Shown here: positions 10,131 to 19,306 of the stretch, one piece after another
Layout of the letters: each line of letters opens with the position of its first letter
How positions within the stretch are numbered: position 1 is the first letter of the stretch
Assembly: GCF_015627125.1 (NCBI RefSeq)
Contig: NZ_VTDO01000001.1
Coordinates: 680,469 to 744,468 of the forward strand
Length of the DNA stretch: 64,000 nt
Origin: Acinetobacter rathckeae
GTDB taxonomy: Bacteria; Pseudomonadota; Gammaproteobacteria; Pseudomonadales; Moraxellaceae
Direction of reading: 5' to 3'
Translations under genes and position numbers: made by a program
The notes under the pieces: model-generated
What the model saw: only the letters and a program-made list of their open reading frames with translations
What the model was told of the DNA's origin: nothing
Databases searched by the model: none

Positions 10131-10601
10131 CTAAACTCGACTCAGTATATGCTGGCAATTAAATACATTATATTTTTTAATCACAAAACTAGAGTGTAAC
10201 GCAGTCACATTTTCTATTTTAGCAACACGTCGAAGTAGAATCTCACTGTAATTGTCCATGTCTTTTGCGACAAGCTCAACAATAAAGTCAGCACTTTGCC
10301 CTGTCACCAGAAAAGCGTTGATGACTTCAGGAATAGATTCAAGCTCAGCCAAGAAATGGTCAAATGTTTCACTATCATGCTTACTGAGTGACACTTGTAG
10401 CAAAATATGTAGTTTAAAACCCAATTTATTGTAGTTAATCTCGCGTTTTAAGCCTGTCATCATTTCAGATTCAATCAGTATTTTAATACGACGATGTACC
10501 GAACTAATCGATAAATTAATTCGTTCAGACAATTCATTGAGGTTTAAATCTTCGTGGGTGAGTATTTCAAGGATTTGTTTATCGAAGCGGTCTAATTGCA
10601 T
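10131..10601 (-). CDS. Lrp/AsnC family transcriptional regulator
   Basis: The 156-residue protein has an N-terminal helix-turn-helix (DKQILEILTHEDLNLNELSE, then ISISSVHRRIKILIE-like recognition helix at residues 20-40) and a C-terminal RAM/AsnC ligand domain (residues 65-145, with VINAFLVTGQSADFIVELVA). Members sense amino acids and regulate amino acid transport or catabolism. It sits about 460 bases beyond the 3' end of a CycA-like amino acid permease gene on the same strand, a possible target by proximity only. Its effector is not predictable here. Confidence 0.9.
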   Translation of the reverse strand: MQLDRFDKQILEILTHEDLNLNELSERINLSISSVHRRIKILIESEMMTGLKREINYNKLGFKLHILLQVSLSKHDSETFDHFLAELESIPEVINAFLVTGQSADFIVELVAKDMDNYSEILLRRVAKIENVTALHSSFVIKKYNVFNCQHILSRV

Positions 10602-10689
10602 ATTTTTCCCTTTAAGTCAGTGAAAAATATTTCGATGGCTAGATTACGATTATTATTTTTGGAGTCAAGGGAAAACACATTGTTTACTT

Positions 10690-10839
10690 TTAGCATCTAC
10701 CGCATTGTACGCTGTAGATTATCCAACAAATGGGTAATTCGTTTTCTCTAAAAGCCGAGTTCAGACCTTTTGGGTCAAGCTTATGGCATCTCCCAATACC
10801 ATAAACCGTTTTCTCGATCCCTCTTACACCCTGATTCAT
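10690..10839 (-). other. Open 50-codon frame in intergenic region, uncertain
   Basis: An ATG at 10839 opens a 49-residue frame (MNQGVRGIEKTVYGIGRCH at the start, three Cys near the end) inside the 458-base gap between the Lrp-type gene and the permease. It is richer in G and C than its AT-rich surroundings. No ribosome binding site is visible and no family is recognised. It could be a tiny gene, a coding remnant or chance. The rest of this gap (10602-10689, 10840-11013) shows nothing I can name. Confidence 0.25.
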
Positions 10840-11013
10840 AATATAACGTAAGTCATTTCGAATTATTTTCCTTCATTTTGCTCATTTTTACCGATTTTTA
10901 AAAAATTTTCTACATACAAATAGATAATTTATATTTTTTCTCACATTTAAATAAGATTAGACTTTTTTTATGAATTTATTAATATTTTAAGGCATTTATT
11001 TTCATCAGAGCAT

Positions 11014-11043
11014 AAAAAATGGCCTATATAAATAGGCCATTTC
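11014..11043 (-). terminator. Intrinsic terminator after the CycA-like permease gene
   Basis: Read on the minus strand, ATGGCCTAT and ATAGGCCAT pair around TTAT and are followed by six T. Confidence 0.9.
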
Positions 11044-11059
11044 AAAGATACATTTATAA

Positions 11060-12523
11060 TTATTTTTCTACGCGTTTACCATGTTTTAAAATCCAATTAC
11101 GCTCTTCATCTTTTTTATTACGATACTTATAGGCCACATAGAGTCCACCAAACCAAATAGGTGAAAAATACAATGCCACACGTGTATCATGATCTAAGCT
11201 TAAAATTGCAGTAACAAACAATAAAAAGCCCAATGTTAACCATGACATCAAAATACCCATTGGCATTTTGTACTGTGATGATTCATGCAGTTCTGGTGCT
11301 TTTTTACGATATGCAAGATAAGAAATAAGAATGATCGCATATGAGAAAATCATTAAAATGGTACTTAATGATGAAAAAATGGTAAAAGCAGTCATCACAT
11401 TAGGAATAATAAATAAAATACTTGTACCAACGACAATACAAGCCATAGAAAAAATTAAGCTATAAATAGGTACTTTTCGCTTAGAAAGCTGTTTAAATTT
11501 TTGAGGAGCATCACGCTCAACTGCTAAACCATACATCATACGGCTGGTCGCAAAAATACCACTATTTGCAGATGACATGGCCGATGTTGTGACCACAAAG
11601 TTCACTAAAAATGCGGCCGCAGGTAAGCCAATTAAAGTAAACATATGCACAAATGGACTTTGACTTGGTGATACTTTTGCCCATGATGTGACAGAGATAA
11701 TGCAAATGAGTGCACCCACATAAAATAAAATAATACGTAAAGGAATAGAGTTAATCGCTTTAGGTAGTGTTTTGTGAGGGTCTTTGGTTTCAGCGGCTGT
11801 TGTACCTACAAGCTCAATACCAATAAATGCAAATACTGCAATTTGAAAGCCTGCTAAGAATCCACTCAGACCATATGGGAAAATAGAGCCTGGTTCAATT
11901 AAGTGAGATAATGATGCTTTCACACCATTTGGTGACACAAAACCAGTAGAGACTAAATAAATCCCAACCAATAAAAATACCACAATTGCTACAATTTTAA
12001 TGAGTGCAAACCAAAACTCTGTCTCACCAAATAATTTGACTGTCAGTAAGTTAAGAATGGTTAATGTGGTTACGGTAATAAAGGCAGGTATCCATGCCGA
12101 CAAGTCAGGGAACCAAAACTGGAAATACCCTCCAATAACAATAATATCTGCAATGGCTGTAACCACCCAACTCATCCAATATGACCAACCTAAGAAGAAC
12201 CCTGCCCATGGGCCTAAGTACGCCGTGGCAAAGTCAGCAAATGATTTATAGTTGGTATTGGAAAGAAGTAACTCCCCCATTGCACGCATAACAAAATAAA
12301 AGAAAAAACCAATGATTAAATACGTTAAAACAATGGATGTACCCGAGAGGCTGAGTGTTTTTCCCGTACCCATGAATAATCCTGTACCAATTGCACCACC
12401 AATCGCAATCAGCTGAATATGTCTATTGGTTAAGGATCGTTGTAGTTTTTCTTCGTCTTGAGGGTCTTGATTGTGTCCACCGAGTAGATCACCTTGAAGT
12501 GCATCACTTGTATTTTTGCTCAT
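11060..12523 (-). CDS. cycA: APC-family amino acid permease, CycA-like (D-serine/D-alanine/glycine type)
   Basis: This 487-residue transporter has about twelve membrane segments. It opens with a hydrophilic head and RSLTNRHIQLIAIGGAIGTG, the signature of the AAT family. The segment SWVVTAIADIIVIGGYFQFW followed by FGETEFWFALIKIVAIV closely resembles CycA of E. coli, which imports glycine, D-alanine and D-serine. Related permeases for other amino acids (AnsP, ProY, AroP) share the fold, so substrate is likely but not certain. It appears monocistronic with its own terminator, and more than 600 bases of AT-rich DNA lie upstream. Confidence 0.8.
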   Translation of the reverse strand: MSKNTSDALQGDLLGGHNQDPQDEEKLQRSLTNRHIQLIAIGGAIGTGLFMGTGKTLSLSGTSIVLTYLIIGFFFYFVMRAMGELLLSNTNYKSFADFATAYLGPWAGFFLGWSYWMSWVVTAIADIIVIGGYFQFWFPDLSAWIPAFITVTTLTILNLLTVKLFGETEFWFALIKIVAIVVFLLVGIYLVSTGFVSPNGVKASLSHLIEPGSIFPYGLSGFLAGFQIAVFAFIGIELVGTTAAETKDPHKTLPKAINSIPLRIILFYVGALICIISVTSWAKVSPSQSPFVHMFTLIGLPAAAFLVNFVVTTSAMSSANSGIFATSRMMYGLAVERDAPQKFKQLSKRKVPIYSLIFSMACIVVGTSILFIIPNVMTAFTIFSSLSTILMIFSYAIILISYLAYRKKAPELHESSQYKMPMGILMSWLTLGFLLFVTAILSLDHDTRVALYFSPIWFGGLYVAYKYRNKKDEERNWILKHGKRVEK

Positions 12524-13147
12524 AGTGTATCTCCTATTGAGCTTGTATTATTAGATGATTAAGTACTAAGGTTAAATTGAGAAATTATGAAAACCTTGGT
12601 TTACTAGAGCAACATATATGCCAATATTTATAGAATATATTTACAACCTCTAATACGTCTGAGCTTACAAAGTCGTTTATAAGTAAAGCTTAAAACAACC
12701 TGAATTTTACTTAATCATCGTCCTTTATTTTTAATTATAGAGGCTATTTTAGAAGAAAAATTTACCTAACCTAATATAAAATTGCTAGAACACTTCATAG
12801 ATAGTTACAACTTATTTGATCACTTTCAACATCGCTTCTTTCCAAGAATTAAAAAAAATAGAGTTCAGCAACATAGTTTTTATATTTCAATACCAATGCA
12901 CCATAGCAGTGCTTGACTGTTAAAATCTATTTAAACGTATAAATCAAATATGGTACAAACATAGCTTGTTGTGATTTACTAATGAAAAACCAACACGTAA
13001 TAATATTATTAATAGATGTAGTTGAATTAAAAATAATAAGTTAAATTTCAATTTTAGCGTGTTTGAATAAGCGGTTTATGTTAATTTTAAGAAATCTTAA
13101 AAAGTATCTATTTTATTTACTAAAATTTTGAAAAATATAGGCAGTTT
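12524..13147. other. AT-rich intergenic region, 624 bases
   Basis: No convincing open frame, RNA gene or terminator was found. A weaker match to the interspersed element (AGGCTATTTTA) is at 12741-12751. The stretch probably holds the promoters of the flanking divergent genes. Confidence 0.4.
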
Positions 13148-13702
13148 ATGTCATTTGACTTCGTAAAAATCTTTAAAGAAATTGATCTTCATAAAAATGA
13201 TCCCGACATTAATCATTTTATGACAACAGTTATTAATTATTGCCATGAAATGGAGCCAAATAAAAATTGGGATCTATTCAAACAATTAGATTACACAGCA
13301 GAACTTGAAAGTTTAGCAACATATGTAATTGATATTTTGGCAAAAGAGTCATCCCCCTTTATTGAACAAGGTTTTTGGTTTGGTCTTTCTGACAATGGGT
13401 ATCTATATTTTGCATTATCAGATCAATACATTGCAGAAGAAAATAACCTAGATTGGATGTTTGAAAGCAATACATACTATCCAGAACAAGGAGCTTTTAG
13501 CTCTGAAATTTTACGATCTATCGAAAATTTAGCCGATGAAACTGAACTAGATAATTATGCTGAGTACCCTCTATTCTTAGCGTATGCACTTAAGCTCGCC
13601 CAAGCATCAATGACTCATTATAAAAAAGCTTATCCTGAGAGAAAAGTTGGATATTCTATTGGATATGATTCAGGAGATTTTATTACTGGAGGATGGGTTT
13701 AG
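13148..13702 (+). CDS. Unrecognised acidic cytosolic protein
   Basis: The product is 184 residues, acidic, rich in aromatic residues, without signal peptide or membrane segment. Distinctive stretches are FIEQGFWFGLSDNGYLYFAL (residues 72-91) and the C-terminal GYSIGYDSGDFITGGWV. The start is preceded by AGGCAG about 3-8 bases upstream. I recognise no family. Size, acidity and isolation in an AT-rich patch resemble orphan immunity proteins of toxin systems, but no toxin gene is adjacent and that idea is speculative. Confidence 0.6.
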   Translation: MSFDFVKIFKEIDLHKNDPDINHFMTTVINYCHEMEPNKNWDLFKQLDYTAELESLATYVIDILAKESSPFIEQGFWFGLSDNGYLYFALSDQYIAEENNLDWMFESNTYYPEQGAFSSEILRSIENLADETELDNYAEYPLFLAYALKLAQASMTHYKKAYPERKVGYSIGYDSGDFITGGWV

Positions 13703-13987
13703 CTCCCCCATTTGACAAAATCGTTTATTGTATGACAGAAAAGATGATGGAGCCATAAGGCTTCTTATAAATGTAATTATTAAGCCGAAGGAACTGAACA
13801 TACAGCTTATCATATAAAAGTAAATACAAGGTGCTAGAAAAATTATATAAGGCCTTACAACCAATCCATGCTTCATTTTAAGCGTGAGTCACTCTTTTGT
13901 TTTAAAATTACACATAGGCTATTTTCGAAGAAACATTTGATTCAATAATTCGAATATATGGCTCGTGGCTTCATCTAGACATAAAAT

Positions 13988-14204
13988 TTAGGACTTTCTA
14001 TACGATGTTCTTGCCAAGAACACATCATCTTGTGCAACAGATACAATTAAATTTCTAATTTGACTTTCATCATCTTCAGCTTTCAACACACTCTGTCGAA
14101 CCAAAAATCGTAAAAGACTGCCCAGCAGTCATATAACGACTATAGCTCCAACCGCATATAAAAGCGGTCACACCTGACACTATTTCCACGCCTTCTAAAG
14201 TAAT
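13988..14204 (-). pseudogene. Decayed small membrane-protein gene
   Basis: On the minus strand the frame ITLEGVEIVSGVTA (about 14204-14165) is continued in another frame by LLYAVGAIVVI, an in-frame TGA, then LLGSLLRFLVRQSVLKAEDD and on to a TAA at 13990-13988. Joined, these give a plausible hydrophobic segment plus charged tail. One frameshift and one stop interrupt it, so I call a pseudogene. The parent family is unknown. The remaining sequence from 13703 to 13987 has no supported feature apart from a weak interspersed-element match at 13914-13925. Confidence 0.5.
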
Positions 14205-14209
14205 TTATC

Positions 14210-14443
14210 TCAAGGTAATGTTTTTTCATTAATCCGTTTAACAAATTGTATCGAAAAGAATACAAGTATAAATACGGATACTCCTCTAAAAATATATGAG
14301 TAAATACTGTTTTCTAAATCATATCTAATAGATAACTTTGAAAAAATATAGTTCATTAATATGTAAATAAATGGAAGCATTAATAAAAGCATTGTTTTAG
14401 TTAAATATTTTTTTAGCAAAAGCTTCACCAAACGATTGATCAT
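14210..14443 (-). CDS. Small AT-rich two-helix membrane protein, hypothetical
   Basis: The 77-residue product is basic at the N-terminus (MINRLVKLLLKKYLTK), with hydrophobic segments at about residues 17-35 and 51-67. The stop lies six bases before the decayed reading frame at 14204, so both may once have belonged to one locus. No clear ribosome binding site is seen. It could be a chance frame in AT-rich DNA. Confidence 0.35.
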   Translation of the reverse strand: MINRLVKLLLKKYLTKTMLLLMLPFIYILMNYIFSKLSIRYDLENSIYSYIFRGVSVFILVFFSIQFVKRINEKTLP

Positions 14444-14759
14444 TGCGTAAATAAATTTACCAATACAACTATTATACTGTCAATATTTTTCAACCATTAC
14501 GATTTTAAAAATCACTTAAATTTATTACTTTTATTTATCAAAATTAGGTATTTGTAAATCTAAATTCTTTACTGGAAACATGAAAATAATACATATAAAA
14601 ATAATCAATAAAATTCTTATTTATTCTAAAAATATGGCTAACTCTAGATGATAAAGATCAAAAAGATTCTTTAGTACGCTAACAAAATTTTAGGGGTTAA
14701 TTTTGAATCAAATAAGAGATAGCATTTACTTTTTTATATGACAAATCCATTTTTTATGC

Positions 14760-14774
14760 ATACATATTCTGTAT
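14760..14774 (+). promoter_or_regulatory. Possible operator upstream of the ArsR-type gene
   Basis: The inverted repeat ATACA-N5-TGTAT lies about 40 bases before the start codon at 14814. ArsR-family repressors commonly bind AT-rich dyads like this and control themselves. Binding is inferred, not shown. Confidence 0.35.
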
Positions 14775-14813
14775 ATTTTCGATCAATAAAGTTATAGACC
14801 AAGGAAATATTTT

Positions 14814-15116
14814 ATGGACAATGCAATAAATATGAATGTCGTCCGAAACCAATCTAACGATATTGTATGCATGTTAAAATCTTTAGCAAATCAAGACCGA
14901 TTAATCATACTAAGCCATTTACTTCAAGAAGAATTAAATGTCTCAGAGATTGAACAGAAAACAAATATCATGCAACCAACACTGTCACAACAACTGATGA
15001 TTTTACGAAAAAATGGGGTTGTGACTACTCGCCGTTCGGGAAAACAAATTTTTTATTCAATCAAAGATCAACGTTTTCAAACGATTTTAAATAAAGTCTC
15101 TCAGTTTTATCAATAA
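14814..15116 (+). CDS. ArsR/SmtB family winged-helix regulator, orphan
   Basis: The 100-residue protein has the typical ArsR fold order: MLKSLANQDRLIILSHLL (helix 2), VSEIEQKTNIMQPTLSQQL (recognition region, residues 44-62) and the wing VTTRRSGKQIFYSIKD. It resembles the BigR/YgaV sulfide-sensing branch in the helix-turn-helix. Only one Cys (residue 19) is present, so the two-Cys persulfide switch of that branch is not complete; classical metal-binding motifs are also absent. The start follows AAGGA at good spacing. No target gene is adjacent. Confidence 0.85.
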   Translation: MDNAINMNVVRNQSNDIVCMLKSLANQDRLIILSHLLQEELNVSEIEQKTNIMQPTLSQQLMILRKNGVVTTRRSGKQIFYSIKDQRFQTILNKVSQFYQ

Positions 15117-15400
15117 ACTAATATTGCTGATTGTTTCACTCTCCTATTCAGCCATGCATATTCATTGTTAGCTAAATAAAACAATCTCTTCATAAAATGA
15201 TATAACGCAGCATAAAATATATAAATCGATTGTTTTCATAAAATACATCATATACATATGAGTGTATAAAATATGTTTAACATGAAGAAAATTAAAGATT
15301 TATGCTGCCATAGATTCAATCCCCATGATAAAATGTAAAGGTCGATCAGACTTTTTATGCGTATAATACAGTATCTTGTTTTTTTGTACTGGAATACATT

Positions 15401-15934
15401 ATGGTTAAAAATGCACTGCAAGCTCAACTACTGAAAGCCGGTTTAGTTGACTCTAAAAAAGCAAAAAAGCTCACTAAACAAGCACAACATGAGCAGCGTA
15501 CAGGTCAAGATAACAAAGCTGCTTTGGCCGCAGATCTTGAAAAAACTAAACAATCAAAACAACAAAAAGACCTTGAGTTAAATGCAAAAAAACAAAAACA
15601 ACTCGAAGAGAAAACCCTAAAAGCAAATATTCAACAAATGATTCAACAACATAAAATTGAAAAAACTGAAGGTGATATTGCCTATCAGTTTATTGATGAA
15701 CAAAAAATTAAAAAGATATACATTAATCAACAAGCTTATAATGCATTAGTTGCAGGAAGTTTGGTCGTTGCAAAATCTACACCATACGTATTACTTGCAA
15801 CAGCACTGGCTGAACGTATTGAACAGAAAATGGAAGGCTTTATTTTATGGAATAAATCTGAAGAAAACACCCAAACCACCGATGAAGATGACCCTTATGC
15901 AGCGTATGTGATTCCTGATGATTTAATGTGGTAA
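15401..15934 (+). CDS. yaiL: DUF2058 / YaiL family protein
   Basis: The 177-residue protein begins VKNALQAQLLKAGLVDSKKA, continues with a long charged coiled-coil rich in K, Q and E (residues 20-90) and ends in DPYAAYVIPDDLMW, the hallmark of DUF2058 (YaiL, annotated as nucleoprotein or polynucleotide-associated). It is probably cytosolic and nucleic-acid associated; the exact role is unknown. It stands alone and is convergent with the miaE group. Confidence 0.88.
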   Translation: MVKNALQAQLLKAGLVDSKKAKKLTKQAQHEQRTGQDNKAALAADLEKTKQSKQQKDLELNAKKQKQLEEKTLKANIQQMIQQHKIEKTEGDIAYQFIDEQKIKKIYINQQAYNALVAGSLVVAKSTPYVLLATALAERIEQKMEGFILWNKSEENTQTTDEDDPYAAYVIPDDLMW

Positions 15935-15946
15935 TATATTAAAGTA

Positions 15947-15979
15947 AAGTCCTGACTCTATTTTACAAAGTCAGGACTT
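15947..15979. terminator. Hairpin between convergent yaiL and miaE
   Basis: AAGTCCTGACT and AGTCAGGACTT make an 11-bp perfect stem around an 11-base loop. The T tract is poor on both strands, but the position between two converging stop codons suggests a shared terminator. Confidence 0.65.
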
Positions 15980-15986
15980 CGGGTGT

Positions 15987-16631
15987 TTAATTTGGTATAC
16001 CACTATGAAAGCGGAATACATCATCTGGTGCTAAAATCAGATTTTTCTCTACTTCTCTAAAATAATCAATACGTAGAGAAATCGTTTCATTAACATTTTT
16101 GAGTTCATGAGTTTCTGCAACTTCCGTTGCAAGTGCTAGATAATCTTCATAATGTCTAGATTCAGACTTTAGCAAGTAGCGATAATAACGGCCTAGCTCA
16201 TCATCAACAATTGGGGCTAAAGCATGAAAACGCTCACATGAACGAGCTTCTACAAAAGCACCAATAATTAAAATATCAATTAATGCTTCAGGCTCATAAG
16301 TTCTCACTTCTTTACGTAAACCACCTGCATAACGCCCTGCACTTAATGCCTGCCATGCTTGACCACGTCTTTGCATAAAGCCTAGAACTTGCTCATAATG
16401 AAGCATTTCTTCACGAACAAGCTGAGCAAGCTTAATTTGTAAGTCTGGAAAAAAGCTGTATCTAAACATTAAATTCATAGCCGTACTGGCTGCTTTTTTT
16501 TCACAATTTGCATGGTCTTGCATTAAAATTTCTAAATTATTCTTAGCAGCATCTAACCATGCTTGTGGCGTTGTACAGCCTAAAAATGCAATGACGGGTT
16601 GCATCAGCTGATCATAATCTACGCTTGACAT
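15987..16631 (-). CDS. miaE: tRNA-(ms2io6A)-hydroxylase
   Basis: MiaE is a diiron enzyme that hydroxylates the prenyl side chain of 2-methylthio-N6-isopentenyladenosine at tRNA position 37. The 214-residue protein shows the helical diiron carboxylate motifs [23 protein letters not shown] and [12 protein letters not shown]. The start overlaps the end of pdxJ by 13 bases, which implies translational coupling. It is the last gene of the lepA-miaE group. Confidence 0.93.
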   Translation of the reverse strand: MSSVDYDQLMQPVIAFLGCTTPQAWLDAAKNNLEILMQDHANCEKKAASTAMNLMFRYSFFPDLQIKLAQLVREEMLHYEQVLGFMQRRGQAWQALSAGRYAGGLRKEVRTYEPEALIDILIIGAFVEARSCERFHALAPIVDDELGRYYRYLLKSESRHYEDYLALATEVAETHELKNVNETISLRIDYFREVEKNLILAPDDVFRFHSGIPN

Positions 16632-17359
16632 ATACCCTCTGCATCTGCAATTGCTTGTTTCATCTGTTTTACCGCAACCTCTAAACCAACAAATACGCTA
16701 TCTGCAATAATAGAGTGGCCAATATTTAACTCATGGATGCCTTGAATTTTGGCAATTGGAGCAACATTATCTAAGTTTAAGCCGTGACCAGCATTAACAA
16801 CCAAGCCCTTATTTTTCGCATAAGCGACGGCTTTACTAATACGCTGTAATTCAGCATGCTGTTCTTCTACAGTATGTACATCTGCATATGCACCTGTGTG
16901 TAATTCAATGGTTGGCGCACCACAAGTAATTGCCGCATCAATTTGAGCAAAATCTGCATCAATAAATAATGAAACATCACACCCTACAGCAACCAATGCT
17001 TGTGTTGCTGCACGTACTTTGTCTAATTGGCCAACAACATCAAGACCGCCTTCAGTCGTAAGCTCTTGGCGACGTTCTGGTACAAAACAAATATGCTGTG
17101 GTTTAATTTCCTTAGCAAACTCAACCATTTCTGTGGTGACTGCAATTTCTAGATTCATACGTGTTTTAAGCACAGGACGCATACGTCTAACATCATCATC
17201 TTGTATATGACGACGGTCTTCACGTAAATGTAAGGTAATTCCTTCTGCACCTGCTTGCTCACAACATAATGCAGCTTTTACAGGGTCTGGATAAGTTGTG
17301 CCACGTGCTTGTCTAAGCGTTGCTACATGGTCAATGTTTACACCAAGTAAAATAGACAT
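16619..17359 (-). CDS. pdxJ: Pyridoxine 5'-phosphate synthase
   Basis: PdxJ condenses 1-deoxyxylulose 5-phosphate with 3-amino-1-hydroxyacetone phosphate in vitamin B6 synthesis. The 246-residue TIM-barrel has [20 protein letters not shown] at the N-terminus, [17 protein letters not shown], and [11 protein letters not shown] / [17 protein letters not shown] near the C-terminus, all diagnostic. It follows recO by 12 bases, a common gammaproteobacterial pairing. Confidence 0.97.
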   Translation of the reverse strand: MSILLGVNIDHVATLRQARGTTYPDPVKAALCCEQAGAEGITLHLREDRRHIQDDDVRRMRPVLKTRMNLEIAVTTEMVEFAKEIKPQHICFVPERRQELTTEGGLDVVGQLDKVRAATQALVAVGCDVSLFIDADFAQIDAAITCGAPTIELHTGAYADVHTVEEQHAELQRISKAVAYAKNKGLVVNAGHGLNLDNVAPIAKIQGIHELNIGHSIIADSVFVGLEVAVKQMKQAIADAEGICQA

Positions 17360-17371
17360 AATTGTTCCTAG

Positions 17372-18073
17372 TTAACGTTGATTTTGATAATACTGTAGCC
17401 ACAGTTGACGACTTTTTAAAGGGCGATCACCCAATAAATGGCTAATCATTTGACGATATAAATGGCCTAATATTACCAGTTGCACATCTGTTAAAGGTAT
17501 CGTAGGAAAAGACAATAAAGACAAAAGATCTTTACCTTGAAAAGATGTATTGAGCTTAGATTCTACAAATCCTTGATCAATAAAAAATTGGTAATATTGT
17601 TGCTCTAGCAAAGGTTTCCCCAAGGCATCAACACTAAAATCTATGTCATAACCGAGTTCTTTTAATAATACATACTCAAATTGACGTAATGATTGTCTAA
17701 GATATCGCGTATCTTGACTGTTTTCATGCAAATATTGCAATGCTTCAATCGTAAGATGATATTGTTGATATAGTTCTATTAAGTCATCTTCTAATGGGCA
17801 TAGCTTAAGCAATAACTCATTTAAGTAAAAACCGCAGAAGTAAGCTTCACCGCGTAAAAAAATAGGGTGTTGATCTATTTCAAGATGCGTAAAGTTTTTT
17901 AACTCAGATTTGCCTGATGCGTACAGCACCATAGGTTGAAATAGTGGAGGCAATGCTTGGCGTATGACACCATCAATTCGACCATATTCTTGACTAAAAA
18001 AATGAATAATATGGCTACGCTCTCTATATTTACGTGCATGAATCACGTAACCATGTAAACATTGATTTCGCAT
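17372..18073 (-). CDS. recO: DNA repair protein RecO
   Basis: RecO works with RecR and RecF in loading RecA at gaps. The 233-residue protein has the N-terminal OB-like segment GYVIHARKYRERSHIIHFFS followed by YGRIDGVIRQ, and the helical C-terminal domain with LRQFEYVLLKELGYDIDF. The ATG immediately follows the TAA of the small lipoprotein gene with no gap. It is followed by pdxJ. Confidence 0.93.
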   Translation of the reverse strand: MRNQCLHGYVIHARKYRERSHIIHFFSQEYGRIDGVIRQALPPLFQPMVLYASGKSELKNFTHLEIDQHPIFLRGEAYFCGFYLNELLLKLCPLEDDLIELYQQYHLTIEALQYLHENSQDTRYLRQSLRQFEYVLLKELGYDIDFSVDALGKPLLEQQYYQFFIDQGFVESKLNTSFQGKDLLSLLSFPTIPLTDVQLVILGHLYRQMISHLLGDRPLKSRQLWLQYYQNQR

Positions 18074-18250
18074 TTAGTCTTTGGACTTTTTATCATCACC
18101 ATCTGGAATAACAGCCCCAACCACGGCTGCTGTCCCTTTGACAACACCCTTTGTCGTTTTATAGGCCACTTTAACAGGTAAGGTCACAACGCTGGTAATG
18201 CACCCTTGTAACAGGAGTATACATGCTAAGATAGAACATACTTTAACCAT
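18074..18250 (-). CDS. Small lipoprotein between era and recO, 58 residues
   Basis: A frame below the usual length cut-off encodes 58 residues beginning MVKVCSILACILLLQGC, a lipoprotein signal with lipobox LLQGC (Cys near residue 17). A valine- and lysine-rich region (TSVVTLPVKVAYKTTKGVV) and an acidic/basic tail (DGDDKKSKD) follow. A strong GAGGTG lies upstream of the ATG. The stop codon abuts the recO start, so it is a genuine member of the operon. I recognise no function. Confidence 0.8.
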   Translation of the reverse strand: MVKVCSILACILLLQGCITSVVTLPVKVAYKTTKGVVKGTAAVVGAVIPDGDDKKSKD

Positions 18251-18277
18251 GACCTCACCTCTTTGTTAAATAATGAC

Positions 18278-19306
18278 TTAGATATCGCTATAGCCTAAAC
18301 TTTTGAGTGCTCGCTCATCATCAGACCAACCACCTTTAACTTTCACCCACAGCGTAAGCATGACTTTGTGCTCAAACATTTTTTCCATGTCTATACGAGC
18401 TTCCATACCAATCTTTTTCAGTTTAGTCCCTTTATCACCAATCACAATTGCTTTTTGTCCAATACGGTCTACAAAAATGGTGGCATCAATGTACATACAC
18501 GCAGGTTTTACTTTACCTGTTTTAGGATTTACGGTTGGCTCTTCAGTTTTAAATGATTCAATTTGTACAGTCAAATCATACGGTAGCTCTTCACCAAGCT
18601 GACGCATAATTTTTTCACGAATAATTTCACTGGCCAAGAAACGCTCTGAGCGGTCTGTGACTTGGTCAAATGCATATAGTGGTTGGCCAAATGGCAAGTA
18701 CTTTTCTATCGTTTCTCTTAAGTGCTCTAAATTTGCACCTCTGAGTGCAGATACAGGTACAATTTCTACAAAATTCATGAGCTTTGTACGCTCTTGAATG
18801 AGTGGAAGTAGTGACTTTTTATCTTCTAAAGTATCAATTTTATTAATGACTAAAATGACAGGCATTTCTGCATTGGCGAGTTTTTCAAGTACCAACTCAT
18901 CATTTTGTGTCCATTTTTTACCATCGATCACGAACAAAACAAGATTTACATCACGCAGTGCTGAGTATGCTGCCTTGTTCATCATTTTATTCATCACACG
19001 CACTTCTTTTTTGTGCATACCTGGTGTATCTACATACACGGCTTGTGATTTTTCACGACTATCAATACCAATAATTTTGTGGCGAGTGGTCTGTGGCTTA
19101 CGTGAAGTAATCGAAAGCTTTTGTCCCAACAAGTGGTTCATTAAAGTTGATTTACCAACATTTGGGCGACCAACAATCGAAACAAAACCGCTTTTAAAGT
19201 CAGCTGGAATTTGAATGTCTTGTGACTTAAAAAACTGATCAATCAGATCATTTTTTTCAGAAGTTTGGCTGTTGTCATCGTTGTTGTGGTCAGATGGCAT
19301 CGTCAT
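18278..19306 (-). CDS. era: GTPase Era
   Basis: Era is an essential GTPase acting in 16S rRNA maturation and 30S assembly. The 342-residue protein has G1 GRPNVGKST near residue 47, G3 DTPGMHKKE, G4 VINKID and a C-terminal KH domain with IVIGDKGTKLKKIGMEARID. Compared with the E. coli protein it carries about 35 extra polar residues at the N-terminus (rich in D, N, S). It overlaps rnc by four bases (ATGA). Confidence 0.97.
   Translation of the reverse strand: MTMPSDHNNDDNSQTSEKNDLIDQFFKSQDIQIPADFKSGFVSIVGRPNVGKSTLMNHLLGQKLSITSRKPQTTRHKIIGIDSREKSQAVYVDTPGMHKKEVRVMNKMMNKAAYSALRDVNLVLFVIDGKKWTQNDELVLEKLANAEMPVILVINKIDTLEDKKSLLPLIQERTKLMNFVEIVPVSALRGANLEHLRETIEKYLPFGQPLYAFDQVTDRSERFLASEIIREKIMRQLGEELPYDLTVQIESFKTEEPTVNPKTGKVKPACMYIDATIFVDRIGQKAIVIGDKGTKLKKIGMEARIDMEKMFEHKVMLTLWVKVKGGWSDDERALKSLGYSDI

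Noticed and set aside
13670..13876. 68-codon minus-strand frame after the 184-residue gene
   Set aside because: It overlaps the end of a better-supported gene, has no ribosome binding site and no recognisable features. A plus-strand partial frame here (ending near NIQLII) is also interrupted by stops.
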